A DNA stretch of 64,000 nt from Idiomarina fontislapidosi (GTDB lineage Bacteria; Pseudomonadota; Gammaproteobacteria; Enterobacterales; Alteromonadaceae): assembly GCF_003226255.1 (NCBI RefSeq), contig NZ_QJST01000002.1, positions 391,441-455,440 on the forward strand. Direction: 5' to 3'. The notes below the pieces were generated by a model. The model was given only the letters and a program-made list of their open reading frames with translations, did no database searches and was not told where the DNA came from. The position numbers were made by a program, and so were the translations under genes. Of the stretch, positions 10,056 to 19,225 are shown in pieces; position 1 is the stretch's first letter; the number at the start of each line of letters is the position of its first letter.

Positions 10056-11659
10056 TCGCGGATTTCAACCCAATTTTGGCCTTTAAGTTTTAATACCTGT
10101 TTGTCCTGCCACAACATGAAGCGGATGTCTTTGTTCTCACTGACCCACTCGGTCGCGGGAATCGCGTCCGCTAGTGCTTGTGGCTGATAACGGCCGCCCG
10201 AAAAAGGCTGTTGTGCCAAAGTATTGATAATCAGCGAGGAAATCGCATTTTGATTCGTTTGTTTTGTCACACGGATAGGCTTTGAGTTTGCGCTATCCGC
10301 ACCAATCAATTTGAATAGCACGGGCACATGTGTCAATGAATAGGTGGGGACCTCGCGTAACCCTGCTAACTGAACGCCGTCGCCCGTCAGCCCTGCACCG
10401 TGTTCTGGCACGACGATAAGCAACAATTTACGGTTTTGCTGTTCCGCTTGGTCAATGATACTTATCAACTGTTCAAACATCAGTACGGCACGTTCTTTGT
10501 AGCTCTGTAAGCTATTTTGTGTCGAGTTTAAACGGCGGTTGCCATCGTGCAAGGTGAGTGAATTATAGAAGCCAAATCGCGCTTGTCCTGCCTCATTCTC
10601 GCTCATCCACCCCTCAATGACTTGTTTATCGTCAAAAACAGCTGCGCCATCAAAAGCAACCATTGTCGGTAAAAGCTGTTGTTGAATATTTCTGAAGGTG
10701 TTTAGCCCACCGCTACTCATTAACGATGACTTAAAGTTATCAAACTCACCATCATGATTCATAAATAGTTCTGCACTAAATCCCAGCGCTGCAAGGTTTT
10801 CAGCGAGTAGGCACTGTCGATTCGGTTGATAAATTTGTTGGTGTGGCTTTTGACCACAACTCGCCTGAAGGATACGCAGCGCCGAGGGGCCAGAATAAGA
10901 AGAAACAGAATTATAATTATCCAGAATAATATCAAACTCAGAAAACAATCTGTGATTCTCGAGTCCAACTGCCTTTATATCTGCCCACGAGATTGAGCAC
11001 ATATTAACCAATAAGATGTCAAACGGGTTAGTATCAGTCAAACTGAGAGCAGGTAGCTCCTTATACCATTGGTTTTGCGCTTGATAAAACTCATCAATAA
11101 AGCTCGCAGGCGTTTCTGCACTCACATCACCTACTTGCTCCGTAACAACGGGTTGTATATCAACCAGCGGACCTTGATCGTCTGTAGTTTGAAAATAAAT
11201 GCCCGTTACCACAATAGCCAAGAATGCTACGCTACCCATTCTAAATATATTCTGAAAATACAGGAATACGATCCAAGCCACCACTAACCAAGCAATCATC
11301 GCCATCGAAATATAGCGTTCGGCAAGCTCTAACCAGTAACCGAAACTAAACTGCGCGAGCTGAGTCAGGTTATTAAGCAATGAGTCGACGGGCGGTAAAT
11401 AGCTATCGTAATAAAACAAGGCAATCATCAGTGGCCAAATCAAAATATCTCTAATACGAGAAACCCACTGGCGGTTGATTGGAACAATAATTAAAGCAAA
11501 CACAGCCAAATTATATACGGTCGAAAAAGACATCAACGACAGCCAACACAGTACCGCTTTTAATAAAAATACAAACGACCACTTACCAGGGCTCCGCAAG
11601 CTAAACAGCGCACTGCTTAGCCACTGTTCACGGAATAACTGATATTGACGATTATCCAT
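10052..11659 (-). CDS. bcsG: Cellulose phosphoethanolamine transferase BcsG
   Basis: 535 residues. Several N-terminal membrane helices (about 28-155) precede a periplasmic alkaline-phosphatase-fold domain. The residues known to be essential in E. coli BcsG can be matched: Cys221 in NMCSISW, nucleophile Ser256 in [10 protein letters not shown], and Glu419-His420 in VVPEHGAG. BcsG moves phosphoethanolamine from lipid to cellulose on the periplasmic side. It is the last gene of the bcsE-bcsF-bcsG unit, and its start overlaps bcsF by 8 bp. Its presence implies the exported polymer is pEtN-cellulose, as in enterics. Its stop is 4 bp inside the end of the convergent MCP gene. Confidence 0.93.
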   Translation of the reverse strand: MDNRQYQLFREQWLSSALFSLRSPGKWSFVFLLKAVLCWLSLMSFSTVYNLAVFALIIVPINRQWVSRIRDILIWPLMIALFYYDSYLPPVDSLLNNLTQLAQFSFGYWLELAERYISMAMIAWLVVAWIVFLYFQNIFRMGSVAFLAIVVTGIYFQTTDDQGPLVDIQPVVTEQVGDVSAETPASFIDEFYQAQNQWYKELPALSLTDTNPFDILLVNMCSISWADIKAVGLENHRLFSEFDIILDNYNSVSSYSGPSALRILQASCGQKPHQQIYQPNRQCLLAENLAALGFSAELFMNHDGEFDNFKSSLMSSGGLNTFRNIQQQLLPTMVAFDGAAVFDDKQVIEGWMSENEAGQARFGFYNSLTLHDGNRRLNSTQNSLQSYKERAVLMFEQLISIIDQAEQQNRKLLLIVVPEHGAGLTGDGVQLAGLREVPTYSLTHVPVLFKLIGADSANSKPIRVTKQTNQNAISSLIINTLAQQPFSGGRYQPQALADAIPATEWVSENKDIRFMLWQDKQVLKLKGQNWVEIRD

Positions 11660-11846
11660 GTTTTTCGGATCCCTTTAATGGCTTATTTCGCCGCGGCTTA
11701 CTAATGATACGAACAAAGCCAAACCTAACCGTTAAGCTCGCAAGACGGCTAGCGATCCAGCGCCAACTTGCGAGTGTCAACCAGCCCGCCAGCACGCCCA
11801 GTATAAAACTGAGGATAATATAAAGTTCTGCAACATGCTCAGGCAT
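11652..11846 (-). CDS. bcsF: Small membrane protein BcsF
   Basis: 64 residues: one N-terminal membrane helix (about 7-28) followed by a basic cytoplasmic tail rich in Arg and Lys. Size, topology and position between bcsE and bcsG match E. coli BcsF, which recruits BcsE to the membrane and helps BcsG act on nascent cellulose. It overlaps both neighbours by 8 bp, implying translational coupling. Sequence alone would not identify it; the call rests largely on position. Confidence 0.85.
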   Translation of the reverse strand: MPEHVAELYIILSFILGVLAGWLTLASWRWIASRLASLTVRFGFVRIISKPRRNKPLKGSEKHG

Positions 11847-13398
11847 CGTCCGGGTCCCCTCTCATACGATTAACGCGGGCGGGTAACGGGTGGAAGTACT
11901 CGAATTGATTATCACTGACGTTTTTATCAATCACAGGAGTAATAAGTTCAGGCTCTATCCAGCCTTGAATATCAGCCAGCACGCTTAATTCATCGAGCGC
12001 CTCTTTTACGGCAAAAGTTGACTCAAACCGGGCTTCGCGGCTAAACAGGTTACGAGAGGAAAAACCGAGTAATTGCAACAAGGTACGATCCACTTCCGCC
12101 TTTTCGCAGGCAAACAAAAATATATAAACCGTATTACCAACAGCGGTGCAAACGTCACCTTGGCGTCTAACGGCAAAACGCGACAATATCGCCTCAGGTT
12201 TTATGCCGGTCGCCACCACACCCACGATGAGCTGAATATCTACTTTCTGATAATTTGCCAACTCCGTCATTTGTCGCACTTGCTGGTTAAAAACGGGAGG
12301 CGCCAAATAACCTTCGACCTCAGAAGGTACAAATAACTGTTGTAAGGTGGCAAGTTCCGGAAGACTTCCCTCAAATTGCCATTGCGATAAACAGTCGATA
12401 ATACTATCGATATCATCAAGCGACAGTGACTTTGGCGCAACGTAGGTGGCACCCGCATTAATTAAAATGCGTTCGTCATGGTGACGAATCCTGAAGTCAA
12501 CTTCACGGATAATAATTTTAAGAAAAGGACCTACAACACTTCGTATACGGTAGACTTGCTCAATAAGTTGTTTACGCGTCGCAGTAAACGAATCATTGAT
12601 AATTAATACATCGTTACTACCCTGTTTAAAAAACACCTCTAAACGTCCCTTCTGAGGGACAGTCTGCCAATGATTTGGGGCGATTTCAGTCGGCTTTACG
12701 GCCTCTTTTACCGTATATACCATTGAGCCTGCCAAACGCTTAAACGTCGTTGAACCTTCTTTATCAAACGGCGTTACTTTTAAGTAACCTCCCCCTTGTT
12801 GATCGGATAGACGCTGAAGCGTAATTTCCTCTTGCAACAAATCATCGCCGACAAACCAATGCATAATAGTCCAGACGGAGAATGGGCGTCCCTCCTCCAT
12901 TAAATGCATTGATGTAAAACTCATTCGGTGCGCTCTCAGCCAACTACGTCCTAACGGCGTCGCTTCGTCGCCCAAGTATGCGACCCAAACCAGCTTATTT
13001 CGGTTAAGCGCCCAGCGCGCCAATAGCAGCAGCGTTTCGCGGTCATTTAAAAGGTGAGCGATTAAGGGATCAGAGAACTGTGAAATGAAGACAATGCAAT
13101 CTGCATGCTCGCCAAGTTTATCGAGGAGGTTAAATAAATCGGACTGACGCATTTTTGAGCGATACTTCCACTCCGCCACACCTGCATAAGATGTTAACGG
13201 TGCATTAACATCAACCTGTTTAAGTAATCGATGGGTGTCGCGAGATAACAATACTTGAGTCGCATTATCGTTACTTAATTCTTTAACCAAACTCAATAAC
13301 CAGTTTCGACTATCACTCAAACAGGCGTGTACTTCCCCTTGCTGTAGGGCTGGCAAAAGATGTTTATCGCCAATCAATCGACCCAGTTCAGTACTCAC
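11839..13398 (-). CDS. bcsE: c-di-GMP-binding cellulose secretion regulator BcsE
   Basis: 519 residues. The C-terminal GIL domain keeps the RxGD c-di-GMP motif (Arg412 to Asp415, in VRRQGD). The middle part contains a degenerate receiver-like region (about 250-350). The N-terminal part is a P-loop-like domain that in enterics contacts BcsRQ. BcsE binds c-di-GMP and stimulates cellulose synthase assembly with BcsF. It is the first gene of the leftward unit, transcribed divergently from the bcsQABZC unit. Confidence 0.92.
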   Translation of the reverse strand: MSTELGRLIGDKHLLPALQQGEVHACLSDSRNWLLSLVKELSNDNATQVLLSRDTHRLLKQVDVNAPLTSYAGVAEWKYRSKMRQSDLFNLLDKLGEHADCIVFISQFSDPLIAHLLNDRETLLLLARWALNRNKLVWVAYLGDEATPLGRSWLRAHRMSFTSMHLMEEGRPFSVWTIMHWFVGDDLLQEEITLQRLSDQQGGGYLKVTPFDKEGSTTFKRLAGSMVYTVKEAVKPTEIAPNHWQTVPQKGRLEVFFKQGSNDVLIINDSFTATRKQLIEQVYRIRSVVGPFLKIIIREVDFRIRHHDERILINAGATYVAPKSLSLDDIDSIIDCLSQWQFEGSLPELATLQQLFVPSEVEGYLAPPVFNQQVRQMTELANYQKVDIQLIVGVVATGIKPEAILSRFAVRRQGDVCTAVGNTVYIFLFACEKAEVDRTLLQLLGFSSRNLFSREARFESTFAVKEALDELSVLADIQGWIEPELITPVIDKNVSDNQFEYFHPLPARVNRMRGDPDDA

Positions 13399-13523
13399 GA
13401 GTCATAACGTCCTTAAAAAAATTGTTTAGTTAATGCGCACCTATAATGATGTTGTATGAATACTAATTTTATATCATAATTATTACAATATAAATTGCGT
13501 TAAAATTTTTTTAACTAAACATT
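13399..13523. promoter_or_regulatory. Divergent bcs promoter region with inverted 11-bp repeats
   Basis: This 125-bp A/T-rich gap must hold the promoters of both bcs arms. GTTTAGTTAA at 13424-13433 and its exact reverse complement TTAACTAAAC at 13511-13520 lie near the two ends; each extends by one more base to TGTTTAGTTAA. The second copy ends 3 bases before the first rightward start codon. A repressor or activator binding both copies could set the two transcripts together. That is inference; the repeats are seen directly. Confidence 0.45.
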
Positions 13524-13739
13524 ATGATAAATAAACTTTGGCGTAACAGCTTGTCTCAAGTCACTCAAGAAGCTGAGAATTTTCAGAAACATGTGTCAGG
13601 GTGGCAGCAAGATCAGTTTCTAGAAATTAACACTCCAGTAAGGGTCCAACGCTCGCGAGCCTATTGGCGTTTATTTGCAACCGATTTAAAGGCGCTTTGC
13701 CAAGAAGATAATAACAACGCTGCACGGGGTACCGAATAA
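13524..13739 (+). CDS. Small protein at the bcsR position
   Basis: 71 residues, soluble, with aromatic residues and a basic centre (VRVQRSRAYWRLF) and an acidic/Asn-rich end. In E. coli the gene before bcsQ is bcsR, whose 62-residue product tethers and stabilises BcsQ at the synthase. The position fits, but I do not see clear BcsR sequence similarity. It may be a diverged BcsR analogue or an unrelated small regulator. No clear ribosome site precedes the ATG. The next gene begins one base after its stop. Confidence 0.6.
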   Translation: MINKLWRNSLSQVTQEAENFQKHVSGWQQDQFLEINTPVRVQRSRAYWRLFATDLKALCQEDNNNAARGTE

Positions 13740-13740
13740 A

Positions 13741-14490
13741 TTGGCTATCATCACGGTACAAAGCTTATTTTCAGGAGCGGGGGCAACGGCCATCGTCGCC
13801 AACGTGAGCAATGCCATGCTAAGACAAGGCACCAAGGTGAGATCGATCGATGTCTGTAGCCACAACGACTTGCGTCTGTGGTACGGCATGCCTTTGCAAC
13901 AAACAGGAGGCTGGGCGCAAGGCTTCATGGACAATGCCCAAGACAGTCTAGATTTTGCTTTTCAAAGCGACTTTGGCGCCACATTTCTGCCTTTAGGTGA
14001 GGTCAATGAGGGCTATCAAGCCTTGCTCAATCGTATTGAAAGCGACCCTGTTGCCTGGCTTGAGTGGTTAAAGCATGAGCCAGAGGGCATGCTAATTATT
14101 AATCTCCCCAGCCATTGTGAACGTCTATATAAGGCGTTAATACAGCACGTTGACTTACACTTATGTGTTTGGCAGGCGGAGCCCCGTGTCTACCCACGCT
14201 TACAGCAGTTTATAAAACGCCAGCAACTCAATGACGGCGTTCCTGAAGCGTTCTTGTTTATCGAAAACGGTGTAGCACCACAGTTAGAACTCAACCGCGA
14301 TATTAGCAACATTATTCATCACGAATTAGCCGACGACGTCACCACGGACATCAGCATTATGCGCGACCAACACATTGCTGAGGCCCTTGCGACCCAGCAA
14401 AGTTGTTACGAGTACAGTATCGCAGCAAGCGCCAATGCCGATTTTACCGAGTTGGCAAGCTGGATTATGAAACGATGTTCAAACGCTTAG
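13741..14490 (+). CDS. bcsQ: MinD/ParA-like ATPase BcsQ
   Basis: 249 residues from a TTG start one base after the preceding stop. The N terminus MAIITVQSLFSGAGATAIVA aligns with the BcsQ P-loop; like the E. coli protein it lacks the usual Walker A lysine (SGAGAT here). SIDVC matches the expected second strand, and LRLWYGMPL with GWAQGFMDN resembles BcsQ elsewhere. BcsQ works with BcsR and BcsE at the inner-membrane cellulose synthase and is needed for polar placement in enterics. It overlaps bcsA by 16 bp. Confidence 0.88.
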   Translation: MAIITVQSLFSGAGATAIVANVSNAMLRQGTKVRSIDVCSHNDLRLWYGMPLQQTGGWAQGFMDNAQDSLDFAFQSDFGATFLPLGEVNEGYQALLNRIESDPVAWLEWLKHEPEGMLIINLPSHCERLYKALIQHVDLHLCVWQAEPRVYPRLQQFIKRQQLNDGVPEAFLFIENGVAPQLELNRDISNIIHHELADDVTTDISIMRDQHIAEALATQQSCYEYSIAASANADFTELASWIMKRCSNA

Positions 14491-16991
14491 TCGAGCAATG
14501 GCGCGAAGCCCGTCAGTCGCGGAGTCGATTGGCGAGCATTCGGCTGTTCGGCGCCTTAATTTTAGATTTAGTCTTTATTAATCGCCCACACACACTGCAT
14601 CTAAACGATCAGGGCGCAGCCTATTGGTTACCACAACTCGAACAACGTCAAATGCGCCCACTTGACCCGGTTCGTTGGCTGATCCAAATAGTATGGCTTG
14701 CCTTCATTTATCAACCCCCTCGTTCGTCGGTTACCTCCTCAACATCGACCACTCCCAAACGTATCGACTGGCTGCGCTCGATTACAGGCTTCATTAGCCG
14801 CATGCTCACGCTAGCAACAACGCCTCTCAGACCTTTTGTGCGTAGTGAACGACGTGCCAATCTAAGCTTGTTAGCACTGGGGCTGGCGACCCTGGCCTTT
14901 GTCCTGACTCTACCGATGGATGCCGCGCAACAAGGACTACTTTTGTTGATATTCTGGGGGATCGCTCTGTGGGTGCGTAAACAAGCGGGGCAGTTTCCAA
15001 TGATCGTGATGATGCTACTCTCTTTTTTCGTCAGTACGCGCTACATCTACTGGCGCATCACCGAAACGATTAACTGGAGTCACCCGCTCGACGGTACACT
15101 CGGATTTATTCTATTGAGCGCTGAAATATACGCGTGGATTATCCTGTTGTTCGGCTACATGCAAACGGTTTGGCCGCTCAAACGGAAGATCGCGCAACTG
15201 CCTTCGGATCTCGATAAATGGCCGAGCGTCGATATATATATACCGACCTACAACGAGCCCCTTGCTGTGGTAAAACCAACCATCATGGCAGCACAGGCGA
15301 TAGAATGGCCCGCGGAAAAGCTAAACGTTTATTTGCTTGATGATGGCAAACGCAATGATTACAAACAGTTTTGTGAACAGTTAGGCATAGGTTACATCGT
15401 TCGTCCTAATAGCGTTCATGCTAAGGCGGGCAACCTGAATCATGCGTTAACCCAAACCAACGGCGAATACATCGCAATTTTTGACTGTGACCATGTGCCC
15501 ACTCGGGGCTTTTTACAAATGACCATGGGTTGGTTTTTTAAAGATGATAAATTGGCGTTGGTACAAACACCGCATCACTTTTTTTCGCCCGACCCCTTTG
15601 AGCGTAACCTATCCATCTTCCGTAACCGGCCGAACGAAGGCGAGCTGTTTTACGGACTCATCCAAGATGGCAATGATATGTGGAATGCCTCATTCTTCTG
15701 TGGATCATGCGCTGTACTAAAACGCGTGCCACTCGAAGAAGTCGGCGGCATCGCGGTTGAAACCGTAACAGAAGACGCTCACACCGCCCTAAAACTGCAC
15801 CGCCAAGGCTATCAAACCGCATACCTCAATATTCCATTGGCCGCAGGTCTGGCAACCGAGAGTTTAGCCGATCATATCGGGCAGCGGATGCGCTGGGCAC
15901 GCGGAATGGCGCAGATTTTTAGACTCGATAATCCATTACTAGGAAAGGGTTTAAATTGGGCTCAGAGGCTCTGCTACAGCAACGCGATGCTCTATTTTTT
16001 AAATGGCGGACCACGACTTATCTTTTTAACCGCGCCACTGGCTTTCCTGCTACTCGGAAGCTATATCGTTTATGCGCCAGCCGTAATGATAGCCGTGTAT
16101 GCACTCCCCCATATCATTCATGCCAATTTAACTAACTCACGTAAACAAGGTAAGTATCGCCATTCGTTTTGGGCGGAAATGTACGAAACGGTTCTTGCTT
16201 GGTACATTCTTAAGCCGACTACAGTCGCTCTTTTTGCACCGCATAAAGGCAAATTCAATGTCACATCCAAAGGGCAACGTGTCGATAAGAATTATTTTAA
16301 CTGGCAGATCTCAACGCCCTACATCGTGTTGGTTTTGGTGTCTCTACTGGGTTTTATTTTTGGCGTCTACAAGTTCTTCACCATCGAGGACGACCAACAA
16401 TTGACCGTGATTATTAACATGGTTTGGCTGACCTATAATCTCATCATTCTGGGGGGCGCTGTAGCCGTCGCTGAAGAAGCGAGACAGCAACGTACAGCTC
16501 ACCGTGTTGCCGTTGATATCCCAATACATATCGTGACCAACAGTGAACATAGTTTTAGTGCACGAATGGTCGACTTTTCAGCACAAGGCGTCGGCCTTCT
16601 TCTGCCGAGTAATCAACTGCTACACCCCGGGCAGTCGATTCACATCAATATTCGACAAGCGACGTCTCGACGCGCCTTGCGTGCCGAAGTGATTTCATGC
16701 CGCGAACAAGTAGCCGGGGTCGAACTAAAATTTGCCAATGCAGAAGAAGAACAAGCCTTTGTTATGGCAACGTTCGGCAGACTTGATGCTTGGCTCGGGT
16801 GGCGACCACATCAAGAAGAGCAACCGCTCGCGAGTTTGCGTGAAGTGATTGGTTACGGTCTGACCGGTTATCAACGAATTGCAGCGCAAATAGCGCCGTA
16901 CTTACTCCCTTTTTTCAAACATTTAAATTGGATCTGGCAAAGACTAGCAACGTTTTTGCCTATTTACCCAGGAAAGGCGAAAAAATCATGA
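14475..16991 (+). CDS. bcsA: Cellulose synthase catalytic subunit BcsA (UDP-forming)
   Basis: 838 residues from ATG 14475. An upstream in-frame extension is ignored because it would lie deep in bcsQ. Membrane helices flank a GT2 domain with DDG (289-291), DCD (337-339), TED (432-434) and QRMRW (470-474), which bind UDP-glucose and hold the acceptor. A C-terminal PilZ domain has RTAHR (673-677) and DFSAQG (700-705), the c-di-GMP-binding signature that relieves gating-loop inhibition. The enzyme makes beta-1,4-glucan and translocates it through its own channel. The stop overlaps the bcsB start as ATGA. Confidence 0.97.
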   Translation: MFKRLVEQWREARQSRSRLASIRLFGALILDLVFINRPHTLHLNDQGAAYWLPQLEQRQMRPLDPVRWLIQIVWLAFIYQPPRSSVTSSTSTTPKRIDWLRSITGFISRMLTLATTPLRPFVRSERRANLSLLALGLATLAFVLTLPMDAAQQGLLLLIFWGIALWVRKQAGQFPMIVMMLLSFFVSTRYIYWRITETINWSHPLDGTLGFILLSAEIYAWIILLFGYMQTVWPLKRKIAQLPSDLDKWPSVDIYIPTYNEPLAVVKPTIMAAQAIEWPAEKLNVYLLDDGKRNDYKQFCEQLGIGYIVRPNSVHAKAGNLNHALTQTNGEYIAIFDCDHVPTRGFLQMTMGWFFKDDKLALVQTPHHFFSPDPFERNLSIFRNRPNEGELFYGLIQDGNDMWNASFFCGSCAVLKRVPLEEVGGIAVETVTEDAHTALKLHRQGYQTAYLNIPLAAGLATESLADHIGQRMRWARGMAQIFRLDNPLLGKGLNWAQRLCYSNAMLYFLNGGPRLIFLTAPLAFLLLGSYIVYAPAVMIAVYALPHIIHANLTNSRKQGKYRHSFWAEMYETVLAWYILKPTTVALFAPHKGKFNVTSKGQRVDKNYFNWQISTPYIVLVLVSLLGFIFGVYKFFTIEDDQQLTVIINMVWLTYNLIILGGAVAVAEEARQQRTAHRVAVDIPIHIVTNSEHSFSARMVDFSAQGVGLLLPSNQLLHPGQSIHINIRQATSRRALRAEVISCREQVAGVELKFANAEEEQAFVMATFGRLDAWLGWRPHQEEQPLASLREVIGYGLTGYQRIAAQIAPYLLPFFKHLNWIWQRLATFLPIYPGKAKKS

Positions 16992-19222
16992 ATATGCGTC
17001 AGTTAGTGTTGTCCACGGTTGCCGGTGTCATCGTAAGCGCGCTTTTATTGACGCCTGTTAAGGCACAAGAAGCGTTATTAACCGAAGAACCAACCAGTGA
17101 ATCTACGGGGTTGACCCACCGTTCACAGTATCCTGTCAATTCACTGACCTCGCTGCAACAACTGCGCCTAGACGGTTTTAACCCCTTTCTTGAGCTTGGT
17201 TTAGGCAGCCGTGCCGATCGCTTAGTTGATAGTGCCACCTTGACCCTCAATTACCGTTTTTCACCCGCCATTCTGGGAGACGTCAGCCAAGTCAACATAC
17301 TACTGAACTCCGAAACGGTAAAAACGATCACTTTAGAAAATCGCAACGCAGACTCGGTACAAAGCGCAGAAATCGACTTACCGGCGCCTTTATTTACCGA
17401 TTACAACAGAATTACATTTGAACTCATCGCACAAAGTACCAGTGAACAATGCCGCGCGCCAAGCGGCAGCACGTGGTTCGAAATTTTATCCGGTAGCCAA
17501 ATTAACGTGAGTTATCTCCAGCTTCCAGTCACGAGCGAGCTCGCCTATTTCCCAGAACCCTTTTTCTATCAGTCAGATTTTTCTAATATTGACATCCCCT
17601 TTTTTCTGCCCGAACAACAGAGCACAGAGTTACTAACCAGTGCGGGGATCTTAGCCAGTTATTTTGCGAGTGAAACACAGTGGCGAGTGCTCGACATCAC
17701 ACCAAAGCGTTATCAACAAAAACGTTCGGCCAGCGAGCGGCTGCTCACGCCTTGGGGTAAACAACATGCCGTAGTCTTTATGACTAATGACCAACGTCCA
17801 GCGGCGTTTACACAACTGCCCACCATCACACAGCCACGAGTAGAAATGCTCGAGCACCCAGTTTACTCAGAGCTTAAAGTACTGGCTATTATGGCGCCCG
17901 ATGACGCCGGTCTAGTTGATGCAGCACAAGCGTTAGCGGCTGCGGCGGGTTCACTGAGCGGATCCTACGCAACGTTTAATCAGTTTGATGCCAAACCACG
18001 CGAACCGTACCTTGCCCCCAACTGGGTCTCTACGCAGCGTGAGGTGAAATTCTCAGAGCTAGTCAATGATGCCAGCGAGTTACAACGAAAAGGCTTTAAA
18101 TCAGCACCGATTTCACTTGCTCTTAGATTACCACCTGATTTATTTATTTGGCAAAAATCGGGGGTCCCTTTAGATTTAGAATATCGCTATACTCCGCCAA
18201 TAATGACCGATGACAGTCGACTGCTTGTTTCAATAAACAATGAGTTTGTAAAATCATTTAAGCTTGATAAATCAGGTGCGGCTAGTGGTGATGGTGAGCT
18301 TCGTGTCCCCATAATTGATACCCCATTATTGCGGGGTAATAACCTAGAACTGCCCGCTTTCAAGCTGGGAGTTATTAACCAGATCCAATTCGACTTTGAG
18401 TTTAGTCAGGTGGGTTCTGCTTGTAACCTGCAGCCTGCCAACTCATCTGTTGGTGCGATCGATGGCTCAAGTAGCATCGATCTTGTAGGTTTTGACCATT
18501 ATGCACAACTTCCGGATTTGCAACTGTTCGCAAAAGCCGGCTACCCATTCTCGCGCTACGATGACCTATCAAATACTTTAGTCGTGTTAGATGAACAGCC
18601 CAGTCACGAGCTGCTCTCGCTCTTTTTAGCTAATATGGTGAAAATGAGCGCTTCGACAGGATTCCCTGTTTTCAATCTCAACGTTACCCACGTAAGTGAC
18701 ATCGAAACCACTGCCAGCCAAGACATCTTAGTTCTTGGGCAAAGTGCTACGCAACAGTTTCTTAAACGGTTTGGCGACAAAAATCTAACCGCGCAATTAC
18801 TGGGTCACAAACTTGCGAGACAAGCACAGCTATTTTCCAACCCTAACGCGGTATTGAATAATAGCGGTCCGCTGGCAGCGCTCGTTGCATTTCAATCGCC
18901 ATTGAATTCTTCGGCATCGGTAATTATGCAAACAGCCACCTCCGATGAACACCTTAAAATGTTACGAGAGCGCCTGCTTTCTCCCAGCGATAGCAATCAA
19001 TTTCATGGTTTCTTGAGTCTGGTCTCGGTCGCCGGGATTGCGCACTACGCGGCGACACAACAGTATTTTATAGGCGATTTAAGCTTCTGGAACCAAGTCA
19101 AATATCATACCGCGCAGCACCCGATTATATTGGTGCTAGTCGTGTTATTCGCTATCTTAGTGGTTGCACTTGGTTTGTACCGTTGGTTGCGCAGCAACGC
19201 TAAACGCAAGCAAGGGGAGTAA
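16988..19222 (+). CDS. bcsB: Cellulose synthase regulatory subunit BcsB
   Basis: 744 residues from ATG 16988, with AGGAAAGG upstream and a 4-bp overlap with bcsA. There is a signal peptide (core VAGVIVSALLLTPVKA). A large periplasmic region of alternating carbohydrate-binding and flavodoxin-like domains follows, with a C-terminal anchor helix (HPIILVLVVLFAILVVALGL) and basic tail. BcsB guides the glucan across the periplasm and its anchor completes the BcsA channel. Paired Cys residues (for example in SEQCRAPSGS and GSACNLQP) fit a periplasmic location. Confidence 0.93.
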   Translation: MNMRQLVLSTVAGVIVSALLLTPVKAQEALLTEEPTSESTGLTHRSQYPVNSLTSLQQLRLDGFNPFLELGLGSRADRLVDSATLTLNYRFSPAILGDVSQVNILLNSETVKTITLENRNADSVQSAEIDLPAPLFTDYNRITFELIAQSTSEQCRAPSGSTWFEILSGSQINVSYLQLPVTSELAYFPEPFFYQSDFSNIDIPFFLPEQQSTELLTSAGILASYFASETQWRVLDITPKRYQQKRSASERLLTPWGKQHAVVFMTNDQRPAAFTQLPTITQPRVEMLEHPVYSELKVLAIMAPDDAGLVDAAQALAAAAGSLSGSYATFNQFDAKPREPYLAPNWVSTQREVKFSELVNDASELQRKGFKSAPISLALRLPPDLFIWQKSGVPLDLEYRYTPPIMTDDSRLLVSINNEFVKSFKLDKSGAASGDGELRVPIIDTPLLRGNNLELPAFKLGVINQIQFDFEFSQVGSACNLQPANSSVGAIDGSSSIDLVGFDHYAQLPDLQLFAKAGYPFSRYDDLSNTLVVLDEQPSHELLSLFLANMVKMSASTGFPVFNLNVTHVSDIETTASQDILVLGQSATQQFLKRFGDKNLTAQLLGHKLARQAQLFSNPNAVLNNSGPLAALVAFQSPLNSSASVIMQTATSDEHLKMLRERLLSPSDSNQFHGFLSLVSVAGIAHYAATQQYFIGDLSFWNQVKYHTAQHPIILVLVVLFAILVVALGLYRWLRSNAKRKQGE

Positions 19223-19225
19223 GTA

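Noticed and set aside
14403..14474. Upstream BcsA start inside bcsQ.
   Set aside because: ATG 14475 begins a normal BcsA N terminus; the extra 24 residues come from bcsQ coding sequence in another frame.
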